Positions 1 to 10,683 of a stretch of 64,000 bases of DNA are shown here, piece by piece. The notes under the pieces were generated by a model. It worked only from the letters and a program-made list of their open reading frames with translations. It had not been told where the DNA came from and did no database searches. Every line of letters starts with the position of its first letter. The first letter of the stretch is position 1. Source of the DNA: Agelas oroides. Taxonomy: Eukaryota > Porifera > Demospongiae > Agelasida > Agelasidae. The DNA is taken from assembly GCA_949130485.1 (NCBI GenBank), contig OX422184.1:5498655-5562654 (forward strand), in the 5' to 3' direction. The translations under genes were made by a program, and so were the position numbers.

Positions 1-132
1 AGCAAATTCATTCTATCACTACTCGTTTCTTGTACAGATGAACTCCTTTGAGCAGCTTAGCATGGTCATCGAGGAGCAGAGTGTGTCGAGTGGACTTTCA
101 TCGACTTTGGACTTCACCTCCAGCTGCACTTA

Positions 133-160
133 GAAGTGGAGACAATTTTCCGCCCTGCTA
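133..160. repeat. Short duplicated segment (first copy; second at 525-553)
   Basis: The stretch beginning GAAGTGGAGACAATTTTCCG recurs almost unchanged at 525-553, about 390 bp away in the same orientation, and both copies run on into CCCTGCTA. It looks like a local duplication inside an unidentified repeat. Nothing else in bases 1-500 could be assigned. Confidence 0.6.
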
Positions 161-518
161 GCAAACACAGTAGTCATTATGCAGTAATGCCATCAGGTAA
201 GTTGACAAAGTTAAAGTTCCAGTTACATTTATAGTAGTACAAAAATATTGCTTCCCTTGTAGTTGCAAGTGTCCACTTGGCCACCAGGTACCCAAGTGGA
301 TGCATGGAACTGTCACATGCCTTACTCATTGATCATTTTTTAGACTGTCCCAAAGAAGTCAGCATCAGCACAAGGAAACTAGTCAGTGACAACATTAAGA
401 TGAATTGGAGTGGAAGTTGTGAATTCTGACTCCGATTCAGATTTCCGGTGCACAAGAAAGCTGTTAAGAAGTACCCACAACCAAGCCTGCTCTCAAACCT
501 GTGTAGATGCCCTTGCAC

Positions 519-954
519 TTAGTGAGAAGTGGAGACAATTTTCCGCCCTGCTATGGCAGCTTTGTCCATCACGGGTATGTCTATCCTGCGCAAAACCTCC
601 GGGCTCAAGAAATCTTGAAAGATTGCTTCCCACACATTGTCAGGAACCTCGTCGATCTTGTCAACAGGTGGTACGCTCATCGCTAGACAATAGATAGCAG
701 TTTTCTCTCCCAGATTGTCACCGTGGAATCGCTTCAACTGTAGAATTGCTCAAACTCCAATAATGCTCATCGCATTCTTTAGCTGTTGCTGTGGTAGAAG
801 GCGGATCTACTACGTAGACTTGGATGGTTTTCATACATTGCCTCATCTCTTTGGTGCGGCATACTACTTCCTCCTCCCAGCTAGCTACCTGTTGCCAAAA
901 ATGATTTTTGTGAGGTTCTAGTGAAGTGCGGAGGTTATGCGATTTATCCTCCAT
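519..954 (-). pseudogene. Unrecognised broken reading frame
   Basis: Two minus-strand frames overlap at about 718-737. The upstream one (954-718) contains a basic and aromatic segment with KECDEHYWSLS. The downstream one (737-519) reads EKTAIYCLAMSVPPVDKIDE and then a leucine-rich stretch. Their overlap suggests one former coding sequence interrupted by a frameshift, probably from a transposon, since transposon relics surround it. I do not recognise the family and see no catalytic motif. It could also be chance coding-like sequence. Bases 955-1,640 hold only short frames I could not support. Confidence 0.2.
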
Positions 955-1639
955 GGTAAAGTTTGGCCGAGGCAGAATCCTATACCTCTCTTTGCATTCT
1001 TGTATGCAAAATGCTTCCCTGAAAGACGCTTTTCACATGCTGCTCAAGGACGCCTACTTTTGGTGTCTTGAAGTTATTGAGGACAATCGGAAGTTGCCCG
1101 CAGGTCTAGCAATGGCTGCACAAGTTCCTCAATTAGCTTCAGACAGAAGAGCCTTTGAGACTTGAAAGCCGAGTGTGGAATATTTCAGTGAAATATAATG
1201 ATCGAATTGACAATGCAGATGTCAATAAGCCTCCAAAAACTTTTTTTCCACCACTTGTGAGTTTTTTTCATCACTCTCTTCTACAGGTGAAGCAAGCCCG
1301 CACCTGATTGCTCCTTCAACCCTATAAATAAACCAGTATTATGTTTTCAAGTGGTGTATTAACCCTTTATACGCGAATGACGGATAAATCCGTCAAAATT
1401 TACATGCATTAATGACGAATGACGTCTAAAGATGTCAAGGTACGGCTAAGCATTATCACAGCCCAGTGCGAATAGCTATAAGCTTTGTATCTGTTTGTGG
1501 GTAGGTTGGGGCTTCCCCTACTAATACAAGCGGGTTGGGCTAGAAGCCCTCGAGGGGCGGACCACAATGAACGGTAGAAGCCAGCGTGGTCGTCAATCTT
1601 CCTCGATCGTAAAAACAACTTATTGACCACATTTTCTTA

Positions 1640-1765
1640 ACGCCTTTAAGCAGAAGCACAACACTAGCTACGAAGGTGCAGCGGCCCTTGAGCTTCATAA
1701 ATATCAAGACAGTTTTGGAGCTACACTTTGTTATCAGCGAGTAAAGCCAAAGATGCTACCCGGAA
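1640..1765 (+). repeat. Dispersed repeat, copy 1 (copy 2 at about 28,690-28,820)
   Basis: This segment matches the reverse complement of 28,690-28,820 over about 120 bp, including the shared core ATATCAAGACAGTTTTGGAG. Both copies can be read as a similar peptide (HKYQDSFGATLCYQR here, SKYQDSFGDALCYQR in the other), so the family may derive from coding sequence, but neither has a convincing full ORF. Bases 1,770-2,880 contain a 147-codon minus-strand frame (2,076-2,519) that I do not recognise and nothing else supportable. Confidence 0.55.
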
Positions 1766-2884
1766 AACGCGGTAGATAAGCGTACTTTGTAAACGGTTAC
1801 ACATTGCTTCTGAAAAGCTTATCTAGGTTTAAAAAACTTCATAAAGCCTTTCTCCGCTCCTTCTTTCACTCTGCAGTGCTTCATTTGGCTTTCCTGATGC
1901 TTTAGTTCTTGGGAAAAATGCATTAAATAATTGCCATCACGCAAAGTTAATTTATTTCCAGGTTTGAGGTTGATTGCATTCCATTCAATTTCGAATCTAT
2001 TGGGTTAATAATTTTTACTAACTGGAAGGGTGGGTTCAAATCTCTCAGCCTACTGGGCCGCTACAGTAACTTAAGTTACGTTCTAACTTCGCTACAAATT
2101 CGCCTTTTCATCCTAGAATAGCTCAATCCGCAGACCTTAAGCCAGGTTTTGAGCGCAGGGCATGTCCACTTATGGACCAGGGCAGTGCTGCAAGACCGCG
2201 AAGGGCCAGGTGAAGAGTCGTTGTCGTCTACCTCTGCTCTAGTTGCCATTGGCTCTCGAAACAATTCCATAGGATAGGAAAACAACTGAACTAACCTCAC
2301 AAAAGAATAAACAGTGAAAGACAGTTGACACGCACAAGGAAAAACTCGAAGGGTAGAGGTAGTCGCGCCATTCGTATTCCATCGTATTCCAACTGTTTCC
2401 CCCCAGACATCATAATTATGTAACAATGGATAAAGGTCTATTGAGCAGTCATGGCATATATATAGCACATTCTGCTCTTCAAAGGGATTACTTAGTAAGC
2501 AAGAAATGGAAGCAGGCAATGAATATCATGTAACCATGGCAGTTGCTGACTCAGAAGCCACTCAATAGTCACACAGTCCTTGTAGGAGAGGGTTGGACAA
2601 ACACCCTGAACAAAGCAGCATGCACAATAAAAAATCTTGGAGCTGAGGTTCAGTGTAACAATAAATAGTGAGGATATGTCATTGAAGTAGATGTAGTGGG
2701 GTAGGTCCACCAGTAGTATGACCAGGAAAGAGGCAACAGAGGAGGTGTAGACCCAGCAGGGATGTTATCCAGTTTGGTAGCCAGCAGTTCATCTGGTAGT
2801 GGAGGTGTGGAGAGAGGGAAGGGCTATGAACAGGCTGCAGCGTTGGTATTGTGGCAGGATCATGCATGACATGCTGATGAAGCT

Positions 2885-4459
2885 TAAGACGGGAAGCTAG
2901 TGCGTTCCATTGAGCAAAGCCTAGCATCCTCAACCTTACGTTCTGTTAGCCGCATACTCTTAGAAAGGCTTGTAACACGCTGCTAAGCAAATAGAGGGTC
3001 AAACATTATGTCTGAGAGGCAACACACACGTGAACATGCAACAAACGTGAGACCTGCACTAAACTCCTTCTTTCCAATGTCAATAACTACTTTATCCAGG
3101 GTAAGCCCCTGAGCATTGTGTATCGTCACTGCCCAAGCAAGTTTGAGGGGGATCTGTAGCCGTGAACATGCACTACCACCTTGTATCCAAGTACGTCGTT
3201 GAGGGACAATCGGAACACTTCCATCATGCAAAGTTGGACCCCAGTATTTATCAAACATCACCATGACAGCTAGAAGAAGGCTAGGTGGACCTCCACTCCA
3301 GTAACAAATTACCTGGACGGTTCCCATTGCTCCATTTTACAAGGCCAGCATCTGTCCATAGGTTAGAGTGAGCATAATCCTGGCACCACGGGCAAGACAG
3401 ATAATTGGTTCAAGTCCTGAAGCATCTTCTGAAGATGCTTTGCTGGCATTGGGACCAGTGTGAACAGCTTTGATGGTGGCTATAGGCTCTCCAGCATTAC
3501 GAAGTTTGGCAACATTGCATTCAGCAACAGCTTGTACTGTGGGGTGCAAGTGAAGGGCGTCACCAAAAGCAGCGCTGTCCACCCGAGAACGACATTGCAT
3601 CATCAAGAGCTCCCAATCTGCAACACTTACCTCTCCATTCCTTAAGTGAAGAAGCAGTTCTTGAAATCTTACCTGTTCTCTGTCCTGTCCATCCTGTCAC
3701 AAAACCCTTGGCAAACAATTGGTATGTGTTTCGCCCAAGATCAGCAATGGCTGACCTAGGAACAGCAGAGTAGAGTGGGAGGTCCATGACTGGAGGAAGC
3801 TGTCCAAAGTCACCCACAAGCACCCTCCCAGAGCCTCACTAGCACAATGTGGAAAAGCCTGACGGAGCCGCTGGTCAACCTGCCCAAAGAGTTTCCTACC
3901 TAACATGGACATCTCATCAATGACGAGGTAGTCCACTCCACTAAAACTTTGCTGGAGTTGCTGAAGCTCCTCACCTTCCAATGCCTTGAACTCTCCACGT
4001 GTTGGCAGATGTGAGAGTGCAAGGTGACACTTCCTACATTGAAAGCTGCTACCCCTGTTGGTGCCATCACACGCAAGCCGTCTAAAAGAAGTGCCTTCAA
4101 GCAGTGAATGAGAAATGACTTACCTGTACCTGCTGTTCCAGAAACAATTATCCGCAAAGGCTCAGGATCTTCTGCCTGCATGTGACTACAAACTGCATCG
4201 TACACCAGTCGCTGCTTACCTTGCAAGCGTTCAGGATCAGCAGAGGAAGTGGGTACTTGTAGCTGAGCATTCTCCTTGGCATGTGTGACAAAACGTGATG
4301 CCTCTTGTAAGTTAGGATAAAGTTGAGCCGCAGCTGTCCAGTCTGTGGACTGCTGTGCTTCCCCCTGCTCCTCAGCTGACTGCTGCAGGTTGGAACAGAG
4401 CAGCATCCACTCTTCCCTGGCTTGGTTGTGTTGGCCCTGCTCACCATTAAGTTCCTCAC
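2885..4459 (-). pseudogene. Helitron PIF1-type helicase, frameshifted
   Basis: Superfamily 1B helicase motifs are visible in order: Walker A SGTAGTGKSFLI (about 4,105-4,145), Walker B DYLVIDEMSMLG (about 3,905-3,935), motif III GDFGQLPPVMDLP (about 3,780-3,815), and the C-terminal motif VI region KLAWAVTIHNAQGLTLDKVV followed by FVACSRV (about 3,030-3,140). At least three frameshifts separate these blocks. After FDPLFA an in-frame TAG interrupts the tail, which resumes with QRVTSLSKSMRLTERKVEDA. The helicase would have unwound the element during rolling-circle transposition. A cellular PIF1 gene is excluded by the upstream HUH domain. Confidence 0.85.
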
Positions 4460-4577
4460 AGACTCACCTGGATCCTGTTGATGCTGTTGCTGCTACTGTA
4501 ACCAATATAGATCATCCTCCAGAGACGGAGGGATGCTGCCTGACTGAAGGTAGCCAGCAAAGGCCTCAGCATAAGTG

Positions 4578-5369
4578 TCACATCCAGCTTTGAACTGCTG
4601 CTACTCCCAGAAAGGCCTGTGTAGCATCAAGCTTTTGCTGGCAGTACTGTTCGTACTGCGGACCACTTGTGTCAGGAGAGCAGTGGGGCCGTGCCCCCAT
4701 CTTTCTAACTACTGGTTCCTCACCTACACTCTTTGGCATGGAGTAGTGCTGCACAAAGTGAAGCAGCGTCATTTCCTCAAACTGTGGAGTGGCTGGCCTG
4801 CTAGTGTAGTGATCAAGTGCTGACAATGCAGTTGCGGGCTTACCTTCTTCCAGTCGTTCCTCTACCTGTCTAGACCCATCTAAGCTAAGCATCACAAAGT
4901 CACGTGAAGCCGTGTACATTGGGAGCATCAACAGGAGGTGGCATGTCTACATTGGTCCGCCACCCTGAGAGCTGGATGCGGTTGAAGCTGTTGATCAGTG
5001 GATCATTCCTGGCCGTTCGAAGCTCAACATCACCATCCTCTACTGACCAACTGTCTCCTCACACAAAGCCTTGGGGTAGTGAAAGCGACATTCCTGCTTA
5101 CCATGCTTGGTCCTGAGGCAGTATGCAGGGGAGCAAACAGTGTGGTGTTGGCATGTGGCAATCAATTGGCTGAGGTCCTCTTCATGGTCTGCCAATTCTG
5201 CATACGCCTTGTTGCAGATGTGAGGTTCTGTCTGAGCACAAGGTGCTTCTGACAGATTGCTACCATCTGGCAGAAGAGCAGGGTTGGTGGCGGAGATCAC
5301 AGTCAATGGATGCAATAGCTTGCTGGCAGTTCTCCTCAGCTGCAGCAGGATCAGAGAACAGTTGCACAT
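4578..5369 (-). pseudogene. Helitron linker between Rep and helicase
   Basis: The frame 5,369-5,040 includes HICNKAYAELADHEEDLSQL and CLRTKHGKQECRFHYPKA, a histidine/cysteine-containing box conserved in animal Helitron proteins. The frame 4,931-4,578 includes MTLLHFVQHYSMPK, the conserved LHFVQHYS element that precedes the helicase. Frameshifts separate them. The segment belongs to the same relic as the flanking Rep and PIF1 parts and has the same minus orientation. Confidence 0.75.
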
Positions 5370-6013
5370 CTCAGGTGTATTAAGGCATGACTGGAAAACA
5401 AAAGTAGGAGGTTTCCATAACTTTCTTTCTGCTTAGCACACGTCCAAATTTAGAGAGAATATGTAGCTCATTGACAGGAATTGCTACGCCCACTCTGGTA
5501 ACCACGTGACCAACTATGATGTCACTATTTCCAAAACAGACCTAAAAATGCATCGCCAAAATACCATTTCTTTTCCTTTAGATGTAAGTTTAAAATGGTA
5601 TGAGGCAAGAGTAAACAGTTGATATCACCAAGATCCTGCATGGGAATCAAAACCGTTCTGTACAAAACAAATTGTGGCCAATAACGTCATTTATTTGGTG
5701 TGCACTAATTAGAAAGTCACTGTTTTCTCCAAAAGCAAATGGATTCATATTTTCCCATCCAAGATTCTTAGTGAAGAGGATGTACTTTATCACATTAGCA
5801 GCAAAAAAAATTGATGGCTAAGGTACTAGAAATGGTTTTTGGCTGAAAGTGGCTTGGCCATCACAGATCTCAGCAGCATTAAGGCATGGGCAGCTCATTA
5901 ACAGTGCCTTAAATGCAAAATTTGAATAACTTAAAAAGTATGATCACATTGGCCACCAAACTTTACAGTGCACTAGAACTAATGAAATTATAAGGCCACG
6001 CCCACTATGGGGA
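5370..6013. other. Non-coding insertion or intron inside the Helitron gene
   Basis: Between the HUH domain and the following linker about 640 bp have no coding capacity. The insert is bracketed by imperfect direct repeats at 5,486-5,510 and 5,998-6,022, both reading ACGCCCACT(M)TGG followed by CACGTGAC. That arrangement suggests an inserted element with repeated ends or a recombination product rather than a simple intron, but I found no element-specific motif. Confidence 0.45.
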
Positions 6014-7065
6014 TCACGTGACTTTTATATTGGAGCCAGGCACACCTGGCAGCCAAGCCAGGCCATGCACATGAGGACTGCCACGGTGCTGCCACTCAAA
6101 CCTCAGCCAATAGTCCTTGGCACCAAGGATGTCCAGGTAAAAGCACTTGAACTGCTGGAATCGCTCGTAGAAAAACAAGTCACCTACAGCTGGGTTGTCA
6201 ATGACTGCACTCGCATCTTCCGGACTATCCTGGCAGATCAAGTTTTCTAGATCTGGCCACTGAAGGTCAGCAACACTGTGGGTGAAGAAAACAGTTGGAA
6301 GCCCAAGCGTGTCGACCATGGCTATCAAGCAGCTATGTTGCTTCATCCAGTACTGGCGTGTTCCCCTCAGAGAGCCAGCATAGTGACAGACTTGACTGGA
6401 AAAGGATGTGCCAACCATGTCACGCAACTCATCCACAGAAAGGCGTGCATCCTCAGGGTATTGACGAACGTAAATACGACCAGCTTGTAAAGCACGCCAG
6501 CGCATTTCATTGTCAAGGGCGAAATACCTGAAGCGAGGATGCCTAGCAAACCTACCATCACTGTACATCATCAAATGCTTCAGATAGTAAACAAGGGTAA
6601 CAGGTTGCATGTGCGGAGCAGTGGGTTATTCTCCATCAACCATTGCGTTACCTTAAAGTCCTTGTGTGATCCAGCTGCACCTTCTCTGTGTACTACCACA
6701 ACATCAAGCTGGCTAGGAATGCGTGGAAGGCTGTGGACAAAGCTTGCTACATCTTGTGGTAGGTTGATAATGTGCCCACTATAGCCATACTGACCTAGAC
6801 GAAGTTGGTACACACTCATAATAGCATCTCCTCAACCTGCATTAGACCTTGTAATGCTGGTGGCACTGAACCAGGATCCAGCCGAATAGAGTTTCGGTTC
6901 TTGCTTGTCACGTGAACAGCGGCTACATAGAGAGTCACCAGAGGTGAGTTTGATGCTAGGAAATGATTCATTGCAGCAGCTACAGTGACAGAAAGATAAG
7001 CTTGACATTTTGGAATGAAAGACAGCAAGCTTACCCTGTACCCACTCATCCTCTAAAGCTGGCAT
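6014..7065 (-). pseudogene. Helitron DUF6570-like and HUH replication-initiator region
   Basis: The first part has a CHCSCCNESF and CSRCSRDKQ cysteine cluster, then VPPALQGLMQVEEMLL and LPQDVASFVHSLPRIPSQLD, which match the DUF6570 region found before the Rep domain in Helitron proteins. Next comes a Helitron_like_N domain of about 198 codons (6,610-6,014) containing YYLKHLMMYSDGRFARHPRF and ending near the HUH-type metal-binding motif RGSPHVHGLAWLP. This nuclease would nick one strand and bind the 5' end during rolling-circle transposition. The frame shifts several times, and it stops where the inserted non-coding segment begins. Confidence 0.8.
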
Positions 7066-7518
7066 GCTGGTTCGTTCTTGCTCAAGCTGTGTTTCAGCTT
7101 GGCTTCTTTGTCGGTTAGCCTCCCGGTTTCATGTAAGCCTAGCTTAAGCTGTCTTGCTTCAGCCTGTTCAGCTGCTCGTTGTTGGTGGTTACACTTACGT
7201 AGTCTCTCTAGCCTGGATTGTCTAGCCTCAGGCTGTTCCATTGCTCTACGTTCGTGGTCGTGCTCGCGCTCACATACTCTCTCTAGCCTGACCTGCCTAG
7301 TTACGGGCTGCTCCTTCACTCTGCGCTCGCGTCTAGCTAACAAATTACATTGCCTCACTTCTGTCTGTTGTGATCGTCTGTTGTGATCGTCTTCACTCTC
7401 AGTCTTTTTCACACCAACGCTGTAGCCTGGCAGTAGCTCTTTCCTCTCGCTCAAGACGCAATCTTTCTCTCCCACTCAGTAGATCCACTGTCATTGAGGA
7501 AGATAGTGAGGACTCCAT
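7053..7518 (-). pseudogene. Helitron N-terminus with STPR-like basic repeats
   Basis: An ATG at 7,518 opens a frame beginning MESSLSSSMTVDLLSGRER. It is lost after about 38 codons at a stop, and the next frame continues the same protein. The body contains about 23-residue arginine/glutamate-rich repeats of the form RRAMEQPEARQSRLERL and QQRAAEQAEARQLKLGL, typical of the STPR (score-and-three peptide repeat) region seen at the front of many invertebrate Helitron proteins and thought to bind DNA. The break between the two frames is a frameshift, so this copy cannot make the complete protein. Confidence 0.7.
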
Positions 7519-7619
7519 GATAATTTTCAGAATCAAATTTAGTGTGCACGTGTACACATACAGATTTCAAATTTGGATTTAAAGTGTGTATGTGCACATA
7601 CAATTTTCGTAAGTCCGCA

Positions 7620-7712
7620 GATTTAAAATGTCCGGGAAGTGGTCGGTCCATAGATACACACACGTTTCCGCAATGCAGTCACACTAGTGTGGGGCTTGCT
7701 CAGGCTCGCCCC
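7620..7712 (-). repeat. Dispersed hairpin repeat, copy 1
   Basis: Read on the minus strand, 7,712-7,691 begins GGGGCGAGCCTGAGCAAGC and ends CCC, a near-palindrome able to form a GC-rich hairpin. It is followed by ACACTAG, TGACTGCATTGCG and a GTGTGTGTATCTATG tail. The same order occurs at 17,277-17,340 (plus) and 25,095-25,164 (minus). Shorter copies of the hairpin alone occur at 11,620-11,639, 12,699-12,718 and 24,615-24,633. A GC-rich hairpin followed by CTAG resembles a Helitron 3' end, but the shared sequence continues beyond CTAG. Bases 7,713-8,098 show nothing I can assign. Confidence 0.6.
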
Positions 7713-8098
7713 AACTAGTGTAGCATGATGTGCCCACCTCTCTTTCTATACTTCAAGGATCGCAACTTTGAGCCTCGCACCTGCGTCGGGAGGATCTCTC
7801 CGCCTCGTGTTCTTTGCTCGGCCCCACCCCCACATACTCTTTTTTTTCGCTGTCGAAATGAAGTTTAGTTTACTTTCTCGTACTCCCTGGCTTGAATGTG
7901 GGTGCAATTTGTTAGTTATTTTTCACTGGCTATATAGTACATGAACTTGTGTACTTGTGCATTTATGGTGGCTCCTTCGCATACAGTCTGGTTTTGGGGA
8001 TACTCAGTGAACTGTCCTAAGACTGTGGGGAGAATTTATGAGAATGGCTCCATACACACATTCTTCATCTGTGTGCTATGATGATCATGTGGGACTCT

Positions 8099-9038
8099 TT
8101 ATACCCTTCCCCGTGTAAACCTGTAGCTTGGAAAAGTACCCGTTGTTGCTGTCTGCCAACCCCACACCTTGATTCCACGCTTGACTAGTTTGAGGGACAT
8201 GTATTGTTTTAGACATGACCACCCCTGAAACTTGATCATCGCCTCATTCACTGCAAGTTCCTTATGAGCATTATAAAGTTCCGTGAACTTTCTGGTGATG
8301 TGGTTGATAAAAGGCCAAACCTTGCCTAGGCAGTCATGGTTTGGTGATCCCCATGTTGCCAAGGTGCTGTTGTCCACAAGATGAAGATAACGTGAGATTA
8401 GTGTTGCACCGATACCACTTTTTACCGATACTACCGATACCAATACTTCATTTCTCAGTACTGGCCGATACTAATACCGATACCGATACTGGAGATCCAT
8501 GGGCAGAGCCAATAAACCAGTTTCAACAAAGAACAAGAAATTTTCTCTCTGCAGGTAGCACAAATGGCCTTCGATTCGTCAATGGCACAAATCAAGTAGA
8601 ATTAGTTCCAAATACAACTCTTACGACTGGTATCAGTTGCAATACCAAGCGATGCCCATACGAACGATCAGTCTCAGCTAGCTAGGCATGTCAGTGCTGC
8701 ATGCCACGTGCATGCATGCTAATTAAATTTAGTATCACTAATTAGTTCCGGTACTGCCATAACTAGATCAACAGATACCGATTCAGTACCGCTACACTGA
8801 ATATCGGCGCCAGTACCGATGCCGATGCCAGTATCGGTGTAACACTACGTGAGATGTCCTGGAATCTGTCTCGAGTTATCCAGTCAGCTATTGGAGCATA
8901 CCTGAGTGTCTTGTGTTGCTGCCAGTAGTCATCTATCGAAGGAAGCACATTGATTCCCATGAGAACTGAGAATCCCAGAAACGCCTTCATATCCTCAAGA
9001 GTGATTTGTCTCCATGATTGATACTTCTCTGCTCCCAT
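8099..9038 (-). pseudogene. piggyBac-type transposase relic, split by an insertion
   Basis: The upstream part (9,038-8,848) contains SWRQITLEDMKAFLGFSVLM and PSIDDYWQQHKTLRYAPIAD, then ITRDRFQDIS, typical of the DDE_Tnp_1_7 (piggyBac) family. The downstream part (8,398-8,099) resumes with YLHLVDNS, KVWPFINHITRKFTELYN and the catalytic-region block AVNEAMIKFQGWSCLKQYM, then KRGIKVW. The two halves are separated by a 449-bp MITE. In active family members the block reads VDEAM-like with the first catalytic aspartate. Here it is asparagine, so this copy is inactive even apart from the insertion. The N-terminus, later catalytic residues and the C-terminal cysteine region are missing. Confidence 0.85.
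8399..8847. mobile_element. hAT-superfamily MITE with 8-bp target duplication
   Basis: The element starts TAGTGTTGCACCGATAC and ends with the near-perfect inverted copy GTATCGGTGTAACACTA. It is flanked by identical 8-bp direct repeats CGTGAGAT at 8,391-8,398 and 8,848-8,855. An 8-bp duplication with short TAGTGTT-type inverted termini is diagnostic of hAT transposons. It has no transposase frame, so it is non-autonomous. The interior next to both ends is a run of CCGATAC-like subrepeats. It sits inside the piggyBac relic and is therefore the younger insertion. Confidence 0.9.
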
Positions 9039-9423
9039 GACCTCTCAATCATATCTGTTGGATGGTGTTATACAATACTACACTAATGTCTATTGAAGCC
9101 ACCCCACTGATGTACCTTTACACTGTTTGATATGTCCCATCATACATACAGTTATGCATGTTACACTCCTCAACAATCATGCAAAGATCGATTGTTAAGA
9201 ACAGCAGGAACACCTCCAATAGTGAGCTGGGGATGGTAATGGTTTGACCTACTTGAGAGGTAAATGTCAATATCAACTGGCACTGTTGTTGTCCACGATA
9301 TTGTCAAAGCTACAGGGCGTGATGATGCGGGGGCTGTTGGTGAATGGACAGGAGAATCAGGCGAAATAGTGGATTGAGGTGTGGTTGGAAAAACTGGACT
9401 TAAACTTAACCCTTACACATCAA

Positions 9424-9484
9424 TAGCGGCCAAATGTGCCTGTGAAATTTCTTGACCATTAACCCCGATAGCGGCCAAATGCGC
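9424..9484 (+). repeat. Short direct repeat in an otherwise empty stretch
   Basis: ATAGCGGCCAAATG occurs twice about 42 bp apart, followed by TGCC or CGCC. The rest of 9,039-9,836 has no frame, RNA or terminal repeat that I could support. Confidence 0.45.
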
Positions 9485-9836
9485 CCGCACTTAGGTTCCG
9501 CTATTTATTGCGTTTGCTGCGGACTTGGAGTTAGTTATTATATGTAACAGAAGTCATAATTAACTGCAGTGTCCTATTAGGGACCTCCCTACAAAATTGT
9601 GTTCGAAGTTTGCCTGTCAATCGTAGTTGGCCACAGTCAGCTTATATCCCACGCACTTCTTTTTCAATCGAGTATATACTATCTAATTGAAAGTGGTAAT
9701 TTTTGCTGTGTTGCACAATATTAAAAAGCTGTGTGACACTATCCAAGCAAAGGATATGTAAGCATAATTCCCCTCAGACTATTGCTTAAAGACATGCTTA
9801 GCAGTTGATGGTTCTTTTTCCTCCCTACCCGCTAGG

Positions 9837-9904
9837 GGGTTGTCAACATAGACTTGAGCATGACTTTGCATAATATCTATGTTGTCCACAGACACAACCC
9901 GAAA
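9837..9904 (-). pseudogene. Short transposase-like peptide fragment
   Basis: One minus-strand frame reads VVSVDNIDIMQSHAQVYVD. From memory this resembles a DNIDI-type block in uncharacterised transposon-borne proteins of sponges, but no domain name is secure. It lies just downstream of the 10,374-9,925 frame and could be a following exon of the same relic. Confidence 0.25.
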
Positions 9905-9924
9905 AGCATTGGGAAGTTCCTTTG

Positions 9925-10374
9925 TTAACATGCACTGTTACCGCAGGTAAGAATGTCCTTTGGAACAGGATTTACTGGTTTAGCTTTGATCCTCCAGTCC
10001 ATCCACGAGTTGAACGTCTTCACCGACCACTGCGTGTTTGCTTGTGTGTTTGGAGGTACGTATCCCTTCGAACAGCTGGCAAGCTCAGGGCTTCCAGTCA
10101 GATCCACGAAGCGCTTATCCTTCACATTAGCAACTGGTGAACAGTTTTCCAGTTTTGTACGCTTTGGCTCAGGCTCCATGTTCTCTTTTTCCTCGCACTC
10201 GAGTTCATCATCGGTGGCGAATAAACCAGGAACGTCAGCGACCCACTCTAGGGTCTTGTCGTCGATTATGCGCTGATCAGCTGGGATACTCAGCCAGTCA
10301 AGAGTCTCAGCATCCTTCTCGGCGTGCTCAAGAATGCTTCCAGCAACAGCAGGCTCTTCTGCACTAGCAGCCAT
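9925..10374 (-). CDS. Possible first exon of a Crypton/QRICH1-like protein
   Basis: The frame begins MAASAEEPAVAGS at 10,374 and is rich in acidic residues, with a KENMEPEPKRTKLE segment that could be a nuclear localisation signal. At about residues 105-130 it has the block YVPPNTQANTQWSVKTFNSW. That PPNTQANTxWAxKxFxxW pattern is the signature of the DUF3504-linked region in Crypton-derived proteins such as QRICH1, ZMYM2 and KIAA1958. The frame ends at 9,925, soon after a GGTAAC that could be a splice donor, so the tyrosine-recombinase-like part would lie in later exons. I do not find those in the window. It is either a cellular domesticated gene start or a transposon remnant. Confidence 0.4.
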   Translation of the reverse strand: MAASAEEPAVAGSILEHAEKDAETLDWLSIPADQRIIDDKTLEWVADVPGLFATDDELECEEKENMEPEPKRTKLENCSPVANVKDKRFVDLTGSPELASCSKGYVPPNTQANTQWSVKTFNSWMDWRIKAKPVNPVPKDILTCGNSAC

Positions 10375-10683
10375 AGCTCAACTTGACTCTCGGTTTGAAA
10401 AATGAATGAGATTCATGAGCATATGATGTCATTGTCTCCCAGGAAATGCATTTATAATGGTCTATGACCGTAGACGTCACCGTCTCCAAGGAAGTGCATT
10501 CATTGTCATGCAACAAATTAGTTATTGCATGACCCCTCGTGCGCATATGCCAAATACTGGCACAGTAGTGACGTAATATAATAACTAATACTAGATGCAA
10601 GTACATCAGGGTTACCTCTGTAGTAGGATATGAATACAGCAGCTGTGTCTTGTACATGCTTATTAAGCACGTGCAGTGTGGAA

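Larger units (their letters stand above)
2885..7518 (-). mobile_element. Decayed autonomous Helitron (Rep/helicase coding relic)
   Basis: Read on the minus strand, the order of parts is that of an animal Helitron RepHel protein: N-terminal basic STPR-type repeats (7,518-7,070), a cysteine-rich segment followed by a DUF6570-like region (7,065-6,600), a Helitron_like_N domain with the HUH motif (6,610-6,014), a linker with the CLRTKHGKQECRF box (5,369-5,040), and a PIF1-type helicase (4,459-2,885). Several frameshifts, an in-frame TAG at about 2,988 and a 640-bp non-coding interruption show it is dead. Helitrons transpose by rolling-circle replication using the HUH nuclease and 5'-3' helicase. 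I could not place its termini. Confidence 0.85.

Noticed and set aside
2076..2519. 147-codon minus-strand ORF
   Set aside because: No recognisable domain, atypical composition and no splice context. It is probably chance sequence downstream of the Helitron relic.
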